A stretch of 64,000 bases of DNA from Mesocentrotus franciscanus. Lineage: Eukaryota; Echinodermata; Echinoidea; Camarodonta; Strongylocentrotidae. Position 1 is the stretch's first letter, and each line of letters begins with the position of its first letter. The notes under the pieces were generated by a model. That model worked only from the letters and a program-made list of their open reading frames with translations. It ran no database searches and was not told the origin of the DNA. The stretch is from positions 32,100,843-32,164,842 of the forward strand of contig CP137672.1 in NCBI GenBank assembly GCA_037976565.1, written 5' to 3'. Both the position numbers and the translations under genes were made by a program. Shown here piece by piece: positions 50,501 to 62,580 of the stretch.

Positions 50501-52631
50501 GCAAATATCCCTTCCAATAATTACACAATACATTATGACAAGTTTCAACATTAGTGCAAACCGAAACCACACCTTCATGAAACAATGATTAATTAATTAT
50601 TCTTAATGATTAATTTATTGTCATAAATTTAGGTTTATTAAAAGGGGTCAACCTTGACTAGGTTTTGCTATTCGTTGGCTTGCTTTACTATATGTATAGT
50701 TATTATCATGCTGAAACTCAATCTATCTTGAATATTTTGGTAATGTCTGATTAGTGAATGAATGAAAACCAGGTGCTAACTAAACTCCTTATGGACGAGA
50801 ATTTACTAAGTATCCTGTAGATCCGTCTCAGTTTTATATTTTATGGTAGTAAACCTTTTTTCCCCCCTTTCTCCTTTTTACAAGATGTGTATCGAGTAAG
50901 CAGTGCTGTCTTTTTTCTTTCTTTTTTTTGGCTATGATGACTTCAAACCACCAGATTTTGAAACAGAAGCATTGTATAGACTATAGTGATCATTGTGTCA
51001 CAGCACAGGAGCTGCAGTCCCACACCCCAACTCTTTATAAGTATTCTTCATTTTTCACACTTTTATATAATGGTATTGCCATAATATAATATGCTAATTT
51101 GTATGCTCAGCCCCTCCTACATTAAAAAACACTCCTCTGCTGCCACAGTAGTACAGTATGAAGGCACATATGCTCCCCCCTCACTGCCAAAAATCTGTCT
51201 ATAGACCTACTTGCTACTGTAAATTGTGCCCCTTTAAAATCTAGCACTAGGAAGTACTCCTGCAAGTAGTAAATAAGCTAGCCCATCAAAAAACTTAAAG
51301 TAATCCTAAAACCCAAGGCAATTTTGCATCCTCAAGCCCAGTTATATCACCCGCTCCCCCACAAATTCAAGAATCATGAAATATCAGACTATATAGTAAG
51401 AAGCCTAGCCTACACAAACCTCAAAAAGTTTTGCACCCTTGAGCCCAGGGACATCACTCTCTTTGTAGGGGAGCTCTTGTTCCTGAAAGAATTCCATGAC
51501 AGCCTGGAGGACGCCCTCTATTCCGACCACCTCATGACCTTCTTCAGCAAGCCTTAATAAACAGGACAGATTAAAATATTTGCCTTAAAATGCAAAGATT
51601 TTGACAAAAATCTAATATAAAATATCTTACCTACTGCCACACTGAATGTGTAACACATACTAAAAATAGCTATTTTCTCTTTACTTTCATTTGTTACCAT
51701 ACTATCCTAGTATCCTACTATCTTAAATTGTTTAAAACTCCTCTAAATTCACGATCGACCCGGTCATTGATGTCTTCTTTGTAGTTTTTTCCTTGTCAAT
51801 TCAAATACCTAAGTAAATAGTAAATCCACAAAATGAACATCTCACGTTTTATCCTGCATTTGATTTTGATTTTTTTCCCCAACTGCATGCATCGACAATG
51901 AAATGGAATTGAAATAGATTATCAAATTTGCATTAAAAATATTGAAATTGCAATGACTGTAATCATGCATCAATGGCTAGAAAACATGCTATTTGAACAT
52001 TTGTTTCCTTTCAAAATTTCAAATCAGTGAAATCACTGCTAGGTAGGTTCTTCATTTTTCTCCTTTCATATAATACATACCATCTCATATCCAATGTTTT
52101 TCCACACAATGGCACCAACACTCGACTAGGCTTCTTCACCAAAAGTTTGCTCTGGAACTCCAGCAGTGACCTGAAAGTAAAAACAATTTTGTGAAACACT
52201 GTTTAACAGCGTAATAGTTAAATACTAGATTGCCTCGGCCTGGTAACATGATCGTATACACATAGCAATATAATTTCTAAATACATGCATGATAAGATAA
52301 CAGGATCTTTAGAAATGTCTATTTTAACCTTACTCATCACACGATCATTTTCATACACTTGTAAACAGAGGGCGCATATTTTAACATTAATTAGTAGAGT
52401 CAAAATTGAAATTTGTCAGTTCAGAATCAGAGCCAGAAAAGTGTTATAAAGCCGAGTTACAGTATACATGGTAGTATACAAGTTTAGACTGCCTTTCTGG
52501 CTCCAAACAGATCATGTAATGAATAAAAGGTGGAATCAACTTAATGAAGCAACATACTTGTGAACATGTGTCCGGTGAAATGAAGTCTTACCCTCTGCCC
52601 ATCCTTCTGCCCAGTTTTGTAGTCTTGACAT
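47428..52631 (-). CDS. TPMT: TPMT, thiopurine S-methyltransferase family, eight coding exons with duplicated last exon
   Basis: TPMT is a cytosolic SAM-dependent methyltransferase acting on thiol (and related selenium or tellurium) compounds. Exons: 52558-52631, 52081-52170, 51420-51552, 50207-50259, 49801-49875, 49107-49198, 48697-48741, then either 47775-47893 or 47428-47546; all phases agree, giving 681 nt, 226 aa (human 245). Start MSRLQNWAEGWAEGKTSFHR matches the human LEEWQDKWVNGKTAFH region. Signature stretches: RVLVPLCGKTLDMRWLAEEG, GHEVVGIEG, FDAIWDRASLVAVDP, LNEVFEYNPEE, PHSVPDEDIQKLYG. The human N-terminal leader is absent. The ATG is preceded by AAA; the frame is open upstream to an AG near 52665, so a 5' exon may exist. 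GC-box GGGGCGGGGCGG lies at 53584-53595. Confidence 0.92.
47775..47893 (-). CDS. TPMT: TPMT alternative last exon, proximal version
   Basis: Acceptor CATTCCAG, then 119 nt ending in TAG. It encodes EKFTIEMLGDNDHLEGN, then RGLTWMRQKIRIMVLN. It corresponds to the human C-terminus ending in the LFEKLYLLTEK strand. The spacing to the distal version is 228 bp. No clear minus-strand AATAAA was seen between the two, which raises the question of how each 3' end is formed. Confidence 0.85.
49241..49600. repeat. Three tandem ~125-bp units in a TPMT intron
   Basis: Units share GTGGGATTA(C/A)TATAGGAAA, GACAAC(T/C)(G/A)TTAT and GAGCTCTTTTCTTATTTTCC. The third is the most diverged. It lies between the exons at 49107-49198 and 49801-49875. 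No coding role is evident. Confidence 0.8.
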
Positions 52632-52670
52632 TTTGCGCACACAGGAAAATGAGGAAATATCCTACAATTA

Positions 52671-53741
52671 AAAGAAAACAATTTATTGAAATACAGTTTA
52701 AATACAAAAATTATTCTATATATCCACTCATAAAACATTGGTACAGGTCCGACGTCATCACGATGGCGAGGCCGAGCCGATTTAGCTTTTCGCCTTTTTC
52801 GGTTTTCCTTTTCCAATTAGGAAGCATGAAATGATGAAGTCTCTTGAAATTTAGATTTTTCTTAATCACGCGACTAATTATTATCAAGATTCTCAGTCAT
52901 TAACATTTTACATGTTTGAATATGTCCGTATCAAGCTATTTTATTGAAAATTCTTTAAAAACCTTATCAAAGTAGTAGGATCGTACTACATGTATTTGAG
53001 TATATTACCTTCAGCTTCAGGGCTAGGTGATCAAAACATTATCTAGATATAGGGTCTAGATCTATACTATAGTCTATATAGACTCTAGACCAAAAATTTC
53101 CGTCTCTTTCGTTCGTTAGCCTCTTATTTGGTTTCGGTCTAGCATTGCAATTGGTGTCCTCATCCCTCTCGCTCTCTAAATCTAATTCTAAATTCTACAA
53201 ATTTCTAGACTCTACAAATTACAAATCAGAGAGTAGCCTAGCCTATAGGCTAGTCTATAAATAATAATACTGAGTAGAGTCTAGAGATTCTAGGCCTAAA
53301 TCCAACTTCTAAGTATCTAACTAAGGTTTTCGTGTGACAGAATGAAGCACGAACGGAGGGAAAAATTACCTCTTCAAAACACTTACAGTTACACAAATGG
53401 TCAGCCGTATAAATTGTACTGATGACAGCCAATCTTTAGGAAATCGAGATTGCATTCGTATCATGCCTTGCTAGCTCGTAGTATACTATATAGCCGCCTC
53501 CAGATCCAGGAAAGTATATCGACGTACTAGGTACGGCGTTTGTGAGGCCGCGTGCCGAGCGAGGCATTAGAGACAATTAAATAGGGGCGGGGCGGTACAA
53601 GGTCATCCGGAGCCCGGATGATCTCTTTGAACTCGGAGTGGACAATGTCCAGTACGGCGATTTTAAGCTCCATTTCCTAGCCTAGTATGTTTCACTCAAT
53701 TTTGAGGCTATATGTTAGATTTCCCAATATTTCATTATGTT
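52671..53741. other. TPMT upstream region
   Basis: It contains a CTAG/TCTAGA-rich tract (53040-53300) like those at 24360-24465 and 9300-9330, and a GC-box at 53584-53595 with CpG-rich flank, a candidate promoter. No gene is seen on either strand. Confidence 0.4.
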
Positions 53742-53975
53742 AGTAAATAATCAAGATGAGAACAATCTTGATCTCAAAACATATAGTTTTTATAATAATA
53801 TGCAGTCTAAATTTGTTAACTCTTTTAGTGTTACTCATGTTAATATTAGGTCTCTAACTATAGGAATATCGGAGAACTAAGTTTCCTTTATGAATATAGC
53901 CTTGCCTCTAAATTTGATGTGATTGCCCTGTCAGAGGTATGGAACGCAAATATGTTTTGTATACAGACTGTTTTT
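53742..53975 (+). pseudogene. Fragment of a second non-LTR retrotransposon endonuclease
   Basis: NSFSVTHVNIRSL, then after a frameshift NIGELSFLYEYSLASKFDVI and ALSEVWN: the start of an EEP-type endonuclease as found in CR1-like elements, equivalent to the LIHLNIRSM and GVTETWF stretches of the neighbouring element at 54245. It is a truncated relic of a different family member. Confidence 0.65.
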
Positions 53976-54244
53976 TTCTTGCCTTTTTTCATTATATATC
54001 CCCCTCACACTTTCCTACTTTATTTATATGATCCTTCACTCCCTGCTATTTCATTTCAACATTTATTTCTCAAGCTTGGAATCTAAGTACATTGATGCTT
54101 TATATATATTTATGTGTATTTCCTATCCTCCTATCCTATTCCTATCTATCTCATGTCAGTTGGCTACCTGAAGAATTACGAACCGCAGTTTTACAGTACA
54201 ATATCTATTTTCTTACTCTCTCAATACAGTGGTCGAAGCTGAAC

Positions 54245-54645
54245 ATGAAATTAATATGCAGTTTTTTGGAATCCAATGCAAGTACCTTGCAACAATATGA
54301 TGAAAATAATGACCAAATTACAATAAACTGTAAGTATTGTACCGAAAATCAATTCTTTCGTATGGTCTGTGGTTCAGAGAGTAATGAACTTGCTTTAATT
54401 CACCTGAATATTCGTAGTATGTGTAAGAATTTTGACAATTTCAGTGTTTTCACCAAGCGTATTAGTTCAGGATTCACAGCAATAGGTGTTACTGAGACCT
54501 GGTTTCCTACTGAACTCGATACTAGGTTATATTTAATTCCAGGTTATAATTTGGTTTCTAATAATAGACGAGATAAAAGAGGTGGAGGGGTGGCTTTATA
54601 CATTCCATCTGTGATGGATTACCAAATATGTCATGAGCTTACCAT
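54245..54645 (+). pseudogene. Non-LTR retrotransposon, N-terminal half of endonuclease
   Basis: Open from an in-frame ATG at 54245: ELALIHLNIRSMCKNFDN, AIGVTETWF, IPGYNLVSNN, RGGGVALYIPS, the usual order in EEP endonucleases. The frame reaches CHELTI at 54645, where the hAT element interrupts it. Joining this end to 57054 across one copy of CTTACCAT continues the frame into the second endonuclease half (VLETIFVDVFIPGKRNVVLG). The element was therefore intact here before the hAT insertion. Confidence 0.85.
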
Positions 54646-57045
54646 CATGGGTGTCCTTCACGGGGATGCCGGGGATAACCCCCAATATTTCAGGTGGGGG
54701 GTGGCCTGTACAATCATCCCCCAATAATTCACCATCAAAAAAAAAAAATGAAGAGAAAAATTAATGAGAGCCCGATGAGAGTAGTTAATGGTTATTACTC
54801 GCAAGATGACCATCAATATACACATTTTGCTATCTCATTTTCATAATACATACATATATAAATAGAAAACGAAGTAAATGAGACAACCGTATATGAGACA
54901 AGAATAAATTGAATTCTCGCTCATGCGGCTTCATCAGGAATTGATGAATTTATTCAATTTATTCAATCAACAGCATCATAGAAATGCAGTGCGCCAAATG
55001 CAAAGCCGCAGCGTTAAAAAGCAACGAGCTAAATGTTAAGCGCGAAGCGCAAAAGTGCAAAAAGAAGTAGAGAGTGGGAGAGAGAGATAATGAGAGACAG
55101 AGAGGATAATAACCCAGGTAGCAAGCCCATGTGGGACCCACATGGGTCCCATATTCTCTGAAACATGGGCCCCATATGGAAAACCATCTGGGGCCCTAAG
55201 GCATCTGCACCCAAGAAGCATATGGGACGCATATAGGTAAACTCATATAAGACAGATGGGACCCAAATGGGACCCATACCAAACTGGGGCCCAATGGGTA
55301 TGCCCAGCTTAATCCCATCTGGTACCCATATTGGTTAACCCAGATATATCCCATGTGGGTTAACCCAGATTTTCCCCATGTGTTACCCATATGGGCATAT
55401 TCATATTCTACCCATATGTATACGCCCAGCTCATTCCCATCTGGAACCCATAAGGGCTGGCCCAGATAGATCCCGTATGGGTTACTAAATATTGGCCCCA
55501 TATGGGATACATAATATATGGGTTCCATTTAATAGCCCAGATGGCACAAGTGACCCAGATCATCCCCATATGGGCCCCATATGGGCTTGCTACCTGGGAA
55601 AAAGGGAAAAGGGGAAGAAACGGGCAGAAGAAAAAAGGAAGGGGGAAGAGAAAAGGAAGAAAGACAAGAGAAAGAGGGACATAATATTCCAGCATTTCCT
55701 TCAGGGAACTGATGTGAATGGGCGATGAAAAAAGAGGTTGACTTTAAAGTAACCTACAATGAAATATTGCTCATGTTTATTTCTTACAATGTCAAAATTA
55801 CTTTACGGGATCCCCCTCCCTAAAAAGCTTAGGCATGGGTGATGGTAGGTATGAGGTTAATGCATGATCAGGAATTAGTTGAGTGGATGGAAAAGAAGTG
55901 AGAAATAAGCTGAAAGAAACATGGAAAATTGCCATGGAATGATGGAAGGCAATGTGAGACAGGCCCAACATGTTCTAAAACAAGTAATAATATTCAAGAA
56001 TAGTTATGATTTCTTTCACCTAGGAGTTCTTCAAAACTAATTAAAAACGAGTAAATAATCAATGCCACATTATTGACAGGGCTTAAAAGGAAAGTGAAAA
56101 GAAAAACAAGAAACAAAAAGATTGAATGATATTTGGGACTTTTTGTTTATAACACCCTTCCAATAATAATGCACCTTCTAAGACTGGTTATAGTTTTGAA
56201 GAAAAAATAGTGCTCTGGTCAGGGCCTTAGGGGAATTATGCTTATATTTTAAAACGTATCTGGTATGATAAGTATATCTGGGTGAAGAAGGAGATAATGG
56301 AAGTTTGTTGTTTGGTAGTTGGAACGTAAGTTTTATATTATGTTTTTAAGAAACAGACAGTTTGTATGAGATCAGGAGTGGAAATTTTCTGTCATTTTGA
56401 GAACCAAATTTTGCATCAGTGATATTCTGTTTCATTGAATTGAGTTTCCCGCAGAGAGGATTCAGTTGGTTTAATTAAAGAAGGAAGAGAGTCAAATGAA
56501 GAACCAAAAGCAATATGTTTTTCATTTACTAATGAGAACTATGTTTTTTTGAGATCTCCTTACACAGAATATTGGAATGGGTTTTTCACGATGAATGTTG
56601 TTTGGAGACATCAATATTCATAAAATGTATGTTTCTATCACCAGGAAATAAAGAATTTTCTGTCTACATGAACCTTTCCTGGTTGCTTATTAATGCATTT
56701 GCCCACTGGTAACATACATAATACTTTCACAAGTTGATATCCCTCACCATTGGATTTTTTTGGGGTAATGTCTAAATTTCGTTTAAAAATAGATGATATC
56801 AGTCTGGTAGGCCTACACTGCAGGCAAGAGTCAGGACTAACATTTAGCATGTTATTAATTTTATTACCACTCTTATATTCTCTGAAATGTTATCTTTATT
56901 GAGGGTGACTTGAAAAAGTTAATAACTTGGAAGGGAGGGGGTGCAACCTGCCACACGCTTCTACCTCTTGGTTGCTTTGATCCATTGCCGAAAATATTTT
57001 GGCACCTATCATCCCCCCAACCACGGATACAAATCGACACCCCTG
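54646..57045 (+). mobile_element. hAT-type non-autonomous element, 2400 bp, complete, inserted in a retrotransposon
   Basis: Termini CATGGGTGTC and (reverse complement of the right end) CAGGGGTGTC, flanked by a perfect 8-bp duplication CTTACCAT (54638-54645 and 57046-57053), the hallmark of hAT insertion. No transposase is encoded. The interior holds the CATATG array (55113-55598) and about 1.3 kb of AT-rich filler. The left-arm copy is at 34841-37121. Confidence 0.9.
55113..55598. repeat. Array of CATATG-type palindromes with its own terminal inverted repeats
   Basis: It begins CCCAGGTAGCAAGCCCATGT and ends with the inverse, ACATGGG-like units followed by GGGCTTGCTACCTGGG. Between the ends are many units of 20-25 bp built on CCCATATGGG, CCCATCTGGG, CCCATGTGGG and CCAGATGGG. 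Because CANNTG is an E-box core, it is also a dense array of potential bHLH sites. Shadow frames give M-G-x-I-W repeats on both strands. Confidence 0.85.
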
Positions 57046-59650
57046 CTTACCATTATAAATGATGTGTTAGAAACTATATTTGTTGATGTTTTCATACCTG
57101 GAAAACGTAATGTTGTTTTAGGTGTCGTTTAATTATAGGCCGCCACAAAGTAATCTAAATATCTTTATGGATGAAGTACACAATATTCTGTCGAATCCAC
57201 TACTTAATAACAAGACAATTTTTCTTATGGGTGATTATAATCTCAACTTGCTCACTTGAGATAGAAATAGCTATATTGAGGATTTTTGAACCTGTTGGTG
57301 TCCTTTTCCTTGATCACTAAACCTACAAGAGTGTCTGAAAATTCCTCTACTCTCATTGACAATATCTTCACTAATTTGCAACCCTTTCCAGAAGCTGGCA
57401 TCATAATTTCTGATCTATCTGACCATTTTCCTATTTATGCCAAGATGCCATTGAGTAAACCCTCTTCCATTACTAGGCAAAATAAGCATGCCCGTAGGAG
57501 CAATCCCGAAAATATTGCGAAGCTTAAGGAAGCCCTAATTGCAGCTGACTGGAGTGATGTTTTGCTTGATCAAAATGTTGATAGCTCTTTTGATAACTTC
57601 TTTAGAAAATTTTTATTGCTGTATGATGAGAATATACCTATATGTAAAAGGGATAGTGGAAATCACAGGAAAATACCCCGAATGCCATGGATTACAAGAT
57701 CGCTACTGAAATCGATCAATAAGAAAAATAAGCTATATTATAAATACAAGACAACTAAATCAGAACAGTCACGCTTGAATTACACTAGATATCGGAACAC
57801 CTTAACTACAACATTACGTGTCTCAAAGAAAAATTACTATTCCACTCAGTTTCAGGCAACCTTGAATGTTATAAAAGGAACATGGAAGGTAATCAAAAAT
57901 ATTTTTAAAAGCAACAGTAAAACATCCAGTATAAGATCTCTGCAAATTGACGGAGAATTAGTAGATGATACAAATTCTATTGTTGAAAAGTTCAATAATT
58001 ATTTTTGTAGTATTGGTCCGAATTTGTCGGAGGGTATTCCAAATTGTGATAAATCATTCCGTGACTTCTTAAAAGAACCTAACCAGCAAAGTTTGTTTTT
58101 AATGCCTACAAATGAAGTAGAAGTACTCAGTATAGTGCATTTTTGAAGATTGGAAAAAGCCCAGGTTGTGATAATATCTCCAACAGTCTAGTTAAAAACG
58201 TAGCAGCAGAAATTGTACAGCCATTGGTGCACATCTTTAATCTGTCAATATCAAATGGCATTGTACCCAGGAACATGAAAGTTGCAAAGGTTGTCCCAAT
58301 TTTTAAGAAGGGTGACCCAAAACTATTGACGAACTATCGACCCATTTCCTTATTAACATCCTTCTCTAAAATTCTTGAAAAACTTATCTACGTGAGAACT
58401 GTAAAGTTTCTCAATGCAAGTAAATTTTTTCCAACTTTCAATTTGGCTTCCGTGAGAAACATACCACCACCCATGCTATACTGCACTTTATCAATAAAGT
58501 TTCAAATGCTATGGACAATCACATGCACACACTTGGAATATTCTTGGATTACTCTAAGGCATTTGATACAGTAGATCATAAAATTGTGTTATGTAAATTA
58601 TCCCACTACGGGGTCAGTGGTGCTGCCCTGGATTGGTTCAGGATCGAGCTATTTAGCTGACAGACAGCAATTCGTATCCATTAATGGTTTCGATTCAGAG
58701 TTACAAAATGTCAGCTGTGGAGTCCCACAGGGATCACTTCTTGGTCCTCTTTTATTTATCCTTTATATAAATGATTTTCAATATTCTTCTGATGTATTAT
58801 CCTTTATTTTGTTTGCAGATGATTCAAGCATATTTTTTTCACACAAAGATGCACAAGTCCTTTTGCAAACAGTTAACTCAGAGTTGCGCAATTATTACTG
58901 CATGGATTCATGCTAATAAACTGTCTCTTAATCTTACAAAAACCAATTATATGATATATAGCAATTCGCTCAAGATGTTGCCCGGTGACATTATTTTCAA
59001 CGGTGTTCTGATAGACAGCTAGGGTAACATCAACTAAATTCCTAGGTCTTTATATCGATGAACAATTGAAGTGGAAAACTCATGTAAATAATCTATGCAA
59101 AATATTGTCAAGGAATACTGGTGTAATTCGTAGGTTGAAGTCTACTCTTCCTCAAAGCATATTACTTATCTTGTATTCAACTTTAATTCTACCTTATATT
59201 AATTATGGTGTGCTTGCTTGGGGCAAATCTCTAATAACACAATTAGATAAACTATTCTTGGCTCAAAAGAGGGTAATAAGAACAATCTGTAATGCTGACT
59301 TTCGTGCTCATACAAATCCTCTTTTTTATCATCATAGGATTTTAAAGGTAGAAGATATTTATTATATGCAATTGGGTTCCTTAATGTATGATCTCAACTC
59401 AGGTTTACTGCCACGGACATTAGCCAAGATCTTCAAGAAAAACAATCAAATTCACAATTATGCCACAAGAGGTGCTTCTGCATTCCACTTATTCCATGCA
59501 AGGACAAAGTTTACTCTCAACACTTTAGTTTGCACTGGACCAAGGTTTTGGAACACTCTGGACTCAAGCATTAGTCACTCTGTCAGTATATCTGTCTTCA
59601 AACGTAAACTGAAGTTGTACTTATTGAATGATTACTTAGTTGATTCTTAA
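57046..59650 (+). pseudogene. Decayed non-LTR retrotransposon, endonuclease C-half plus reverse transcriptase, right arm
   Basis: It continues the element begun at 54245: VLETIFVDVF, YRPPQSNLNIF, MGDYNLNLL, SDLSDHFPIY, then RT motifs GKSPGCDNISNSLVK, NYRPISLL, DYSKAFDTVDH, VSCGVPQGSLLGPLLFILYI, FADDSSIF, and the C-terminal region to a stop at 59648-59650. Frame breaks include about five extra bases before YRPP (near 57130), stops near 57260 and 57289, a one-base loss near 57288, and a one-base insertion in DWFRSYLADRQ near 58643. It cannot encode a full protein. CR1/L2-like by motif order. Confidence 0.88.
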
Positions 59651-60591
59651 TCTATGCTGTCGTGATTTACATGTATACATGTATGTGAACTTAATCCATT
59701 CCTTAATTTACTACTGTATAGCAACTGCCGACTTACCTTTTCCCTTTTCTTTCCTTTTCTCGCCTGTAGCTAGCTTTCAGCTTACAGTGAAAGTATGTCA
59801 ATTTTTCTTTCTCCCCCCCCTCTCCCTCTCTCTCCCGCCCCCTCTCTCTCCATTTCTATATCCCACGTTATAATCACTCTTATCGCCTCCTTTTGTACAT
59901 AGTCTCTTCTCCCCACCCTTTTTATTACTCCGTTAAACCATATTTATAATCATATGGCTATAGTTTATAGTTATTTGTTTTAGTACTTTAGCGCCTTTGA
60001 CGAAGATTTCTTGTATTAATCTATTATATAACAGGCTGTTTTTGTTGTTGATGGTGTCTAATGTTATTGTTTTGAGGGACCAATTAATTAAGTCCGGCGC
60101 GGTGAAATAGGCATATTTTGTATCTTCCATAATTATGCAGTTATTAGCATAAATTGAGTTTAAAGATACGTACTTTTATCTCAATTTGCCAGTCTTTTCA
60201 CCCTTCTTCATTTTCTTGCTCTTTCTTGTTCTTTTCCATAAAAAAATAGTTCCTAGCTTAATTGCATGCCTCTCCATGATTGGCATATTGCTGGGGCACT
60301 GAGAACACTATATCTACGAGCTAGTATAGCAGAGATACATATAGTACCAAATTAATCAATATTTTTAACGTGAAAATTCGGCGGGGTGCAGTCTCCCGTA
60401 CCGTGAGCATGTCAAGCGTTTGTGGTAATAATGGTTAGCACAGTGGCGGATCCAGGGGGGCCTGGACCCTTCCCTAGAAAAAAACATGTAAAAACACCCT
60501 TACTTGTGTACAATTTTTTTTGCAGGTCTCTTTCTACATCGACTGTTTTATTTGTACATTTGTACATAATTATAACCATTGTCTATCTACC

Positions 60592-60831
60592 CAGTGGTGG
60601 ATCCAGGGGGGTGCCAAGAAAAAAATTGTGCTCACCACCCTGGCGCCCAAGGGGTGGCGGTGGGAAAAAATTACCCTTCCCGGAGGGTAAATTTTTTTGG
60701 GTGCCAAAATTGTTTTGTTGTTGCTCACTCCCCCACTGAGCGAAAAACCGACTGGCACGATTTTCAAATTTTCGCACGAAGTGGGCCCCTTTTTAGGCCC
60801 CCTCCCTTGCCGCCGGCTGGATCCGCCCCTG
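60592..60831. mobile_element. hAT-like MITE, 240 bp, right-arm copy
   Basis: Termini CAGTGGTGGATCCAGG and CTGGATCCGCCCCTG, same length as its mirror at 31054-31293. Another hAT-type end (CAGTGGCGGATCCAGGGGGG) is at 60442. Confidence 0.75.
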
Positions 60832-62004
60832 TATCCACCCCTACACACACACACACACATACACACACACACTCTCTCTCTACCTGTCTCGATCACTCTC
60901 TCTCTCTCTCTTTCTCTCTCTTCTCTCCCTTTCTAAATTCACTCTATGTACCATCTTTTTACAATCTTATCACAGCTCAAAGAAACGTTTTCATCTCAAG
61001 AAACATTGTATGAGTGCAGCTTTATAAATAGAAATATCAGTTCATTTATTACAATATATACATAAAAATGTAATTGATAATTCTACAATTTTTCTTTAAT
61101 CATAACTAAATGATTAAGCATACCTAAATGTTCCTTTTATCATAGGCACCTAAAAAATATTAATCAAATAATTTATATCATGCATGAAAAGGCACATGAA
61201 ATTGTACATATCCTGATTGTCACATTTATTCGTGTAATTAAAATAACTGTTTGATTTGGAGGTATTAAAGATTATTGCAATGTGTCATTCAGATGAAGAA
61301 GATGTTAGAACTGTATTACATTGACATTACATATGTACATGTATATACAGTAATAATTGTATTGTACTTTCTGAGATCACTGAGACTGTACATTCATCTA
61401 AAAACAATTTAACCGTTAACAAATAATTATACTAGTGTTATCAAAATCTAGAAAACATGATGACACCACAACCCACTGTTACATCTATTTTCCATGTCAA
61501 ATGCCATTTGAATGCTATAGAAAGTATAGTAAAAAGGTGGGGCAATGGTTCTGCACAAACAATGCAGCAGACTGAAAAAGGAAATCATTTTGACTCTGCC
61601 AATTGTCAATTAATTTTCCTTTTAACATTCCTGGTTTCAAATTTCAAGGTAATACAGCAAAAATAATAACAGTACAAAGATTTGTGTTCTTTGAGCTTAT
61701 CCATACCTTGCAATTTAGTCTCCACTGAAAGTCAATACTCAATAATATGGAACAAAAATTCAACAATGTCTTTAGTCCTTACTACATGCCTGAGATGGCG
61801 CTAGAGGGGAGTCTTCTAGAGGTTCTAGTACAATGTGGCTTATAGGCCCGTATTCTACTAATATTTAAAATATGATGCCGGGCTGAGGCTTTCGTTCAAA
61901 ATGGAATTAAATTAAGAACATTAGTCCAGGGTCTAAGTTTTCATTTGGTAAATGTGAATATTAGACCCGGGTTGGAGTATAACTGAATTTAGTAAAATAC
62001 AGAC

Positions 62005-62540
62005 CTTAAAGATACTATGTCCCTTTTGCAGCCAACATCAAATTCTGTAGAACTTTGCAGGAATTATGAGTATGTCATGTATGTCCTATCTGTGAAATTT
62101 AAACGTTAGCAGTGCCCTAATATTCAAATTATGTAAGGAAACCTGTTTACTTGCTAGACTTCACTGTCAGACACTATTGAGTGACTGACTGGCTTTTTTT
62201 CTTATTTGGTACTAACACACATAAAATGAGCTGTAAAGGGTACATGAGCATTTGTCTACATCTATAACCCACTTCTTGTAATGGCCAAAATTAAACTGAT
62301 TGAATCTTTGCACAGCACAAAACGTCAAAACTTACGACCATTCGGTACAATGGTCTGAAAATCAGACTATTACTTACTGACTTGGTAGCACTTAAGTCAA
62401 TTCAACGTTATTTTCCCACTTAAAGACATTTTCAAGCCCCCCTTTTTAGGGAAGTTCTAAATTAGTATTATCTTTCAAATGCCATTGGAATTTAACCTTT
62501 TAATTTTATGGGCCTGCATGAATGGAAAATAGTACCTTTG
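62005..62540. mobile_element. Family B TTAA-type element, right-arm copy
   Basis: Same order of motifs as 2580-3117 (ATGTCCCTTTTGCAGCC to AAATAGTACCTTT), closely matching in sequence, downstream of the SRPBCC exon 3 copy. The left-arm counterpart is at 29342-29881. Confidence 0.65.
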
Positions 62541-62580
62541 AAGTGTATGGAACTGATCTACTTTCAGATTAATCTAAAGA

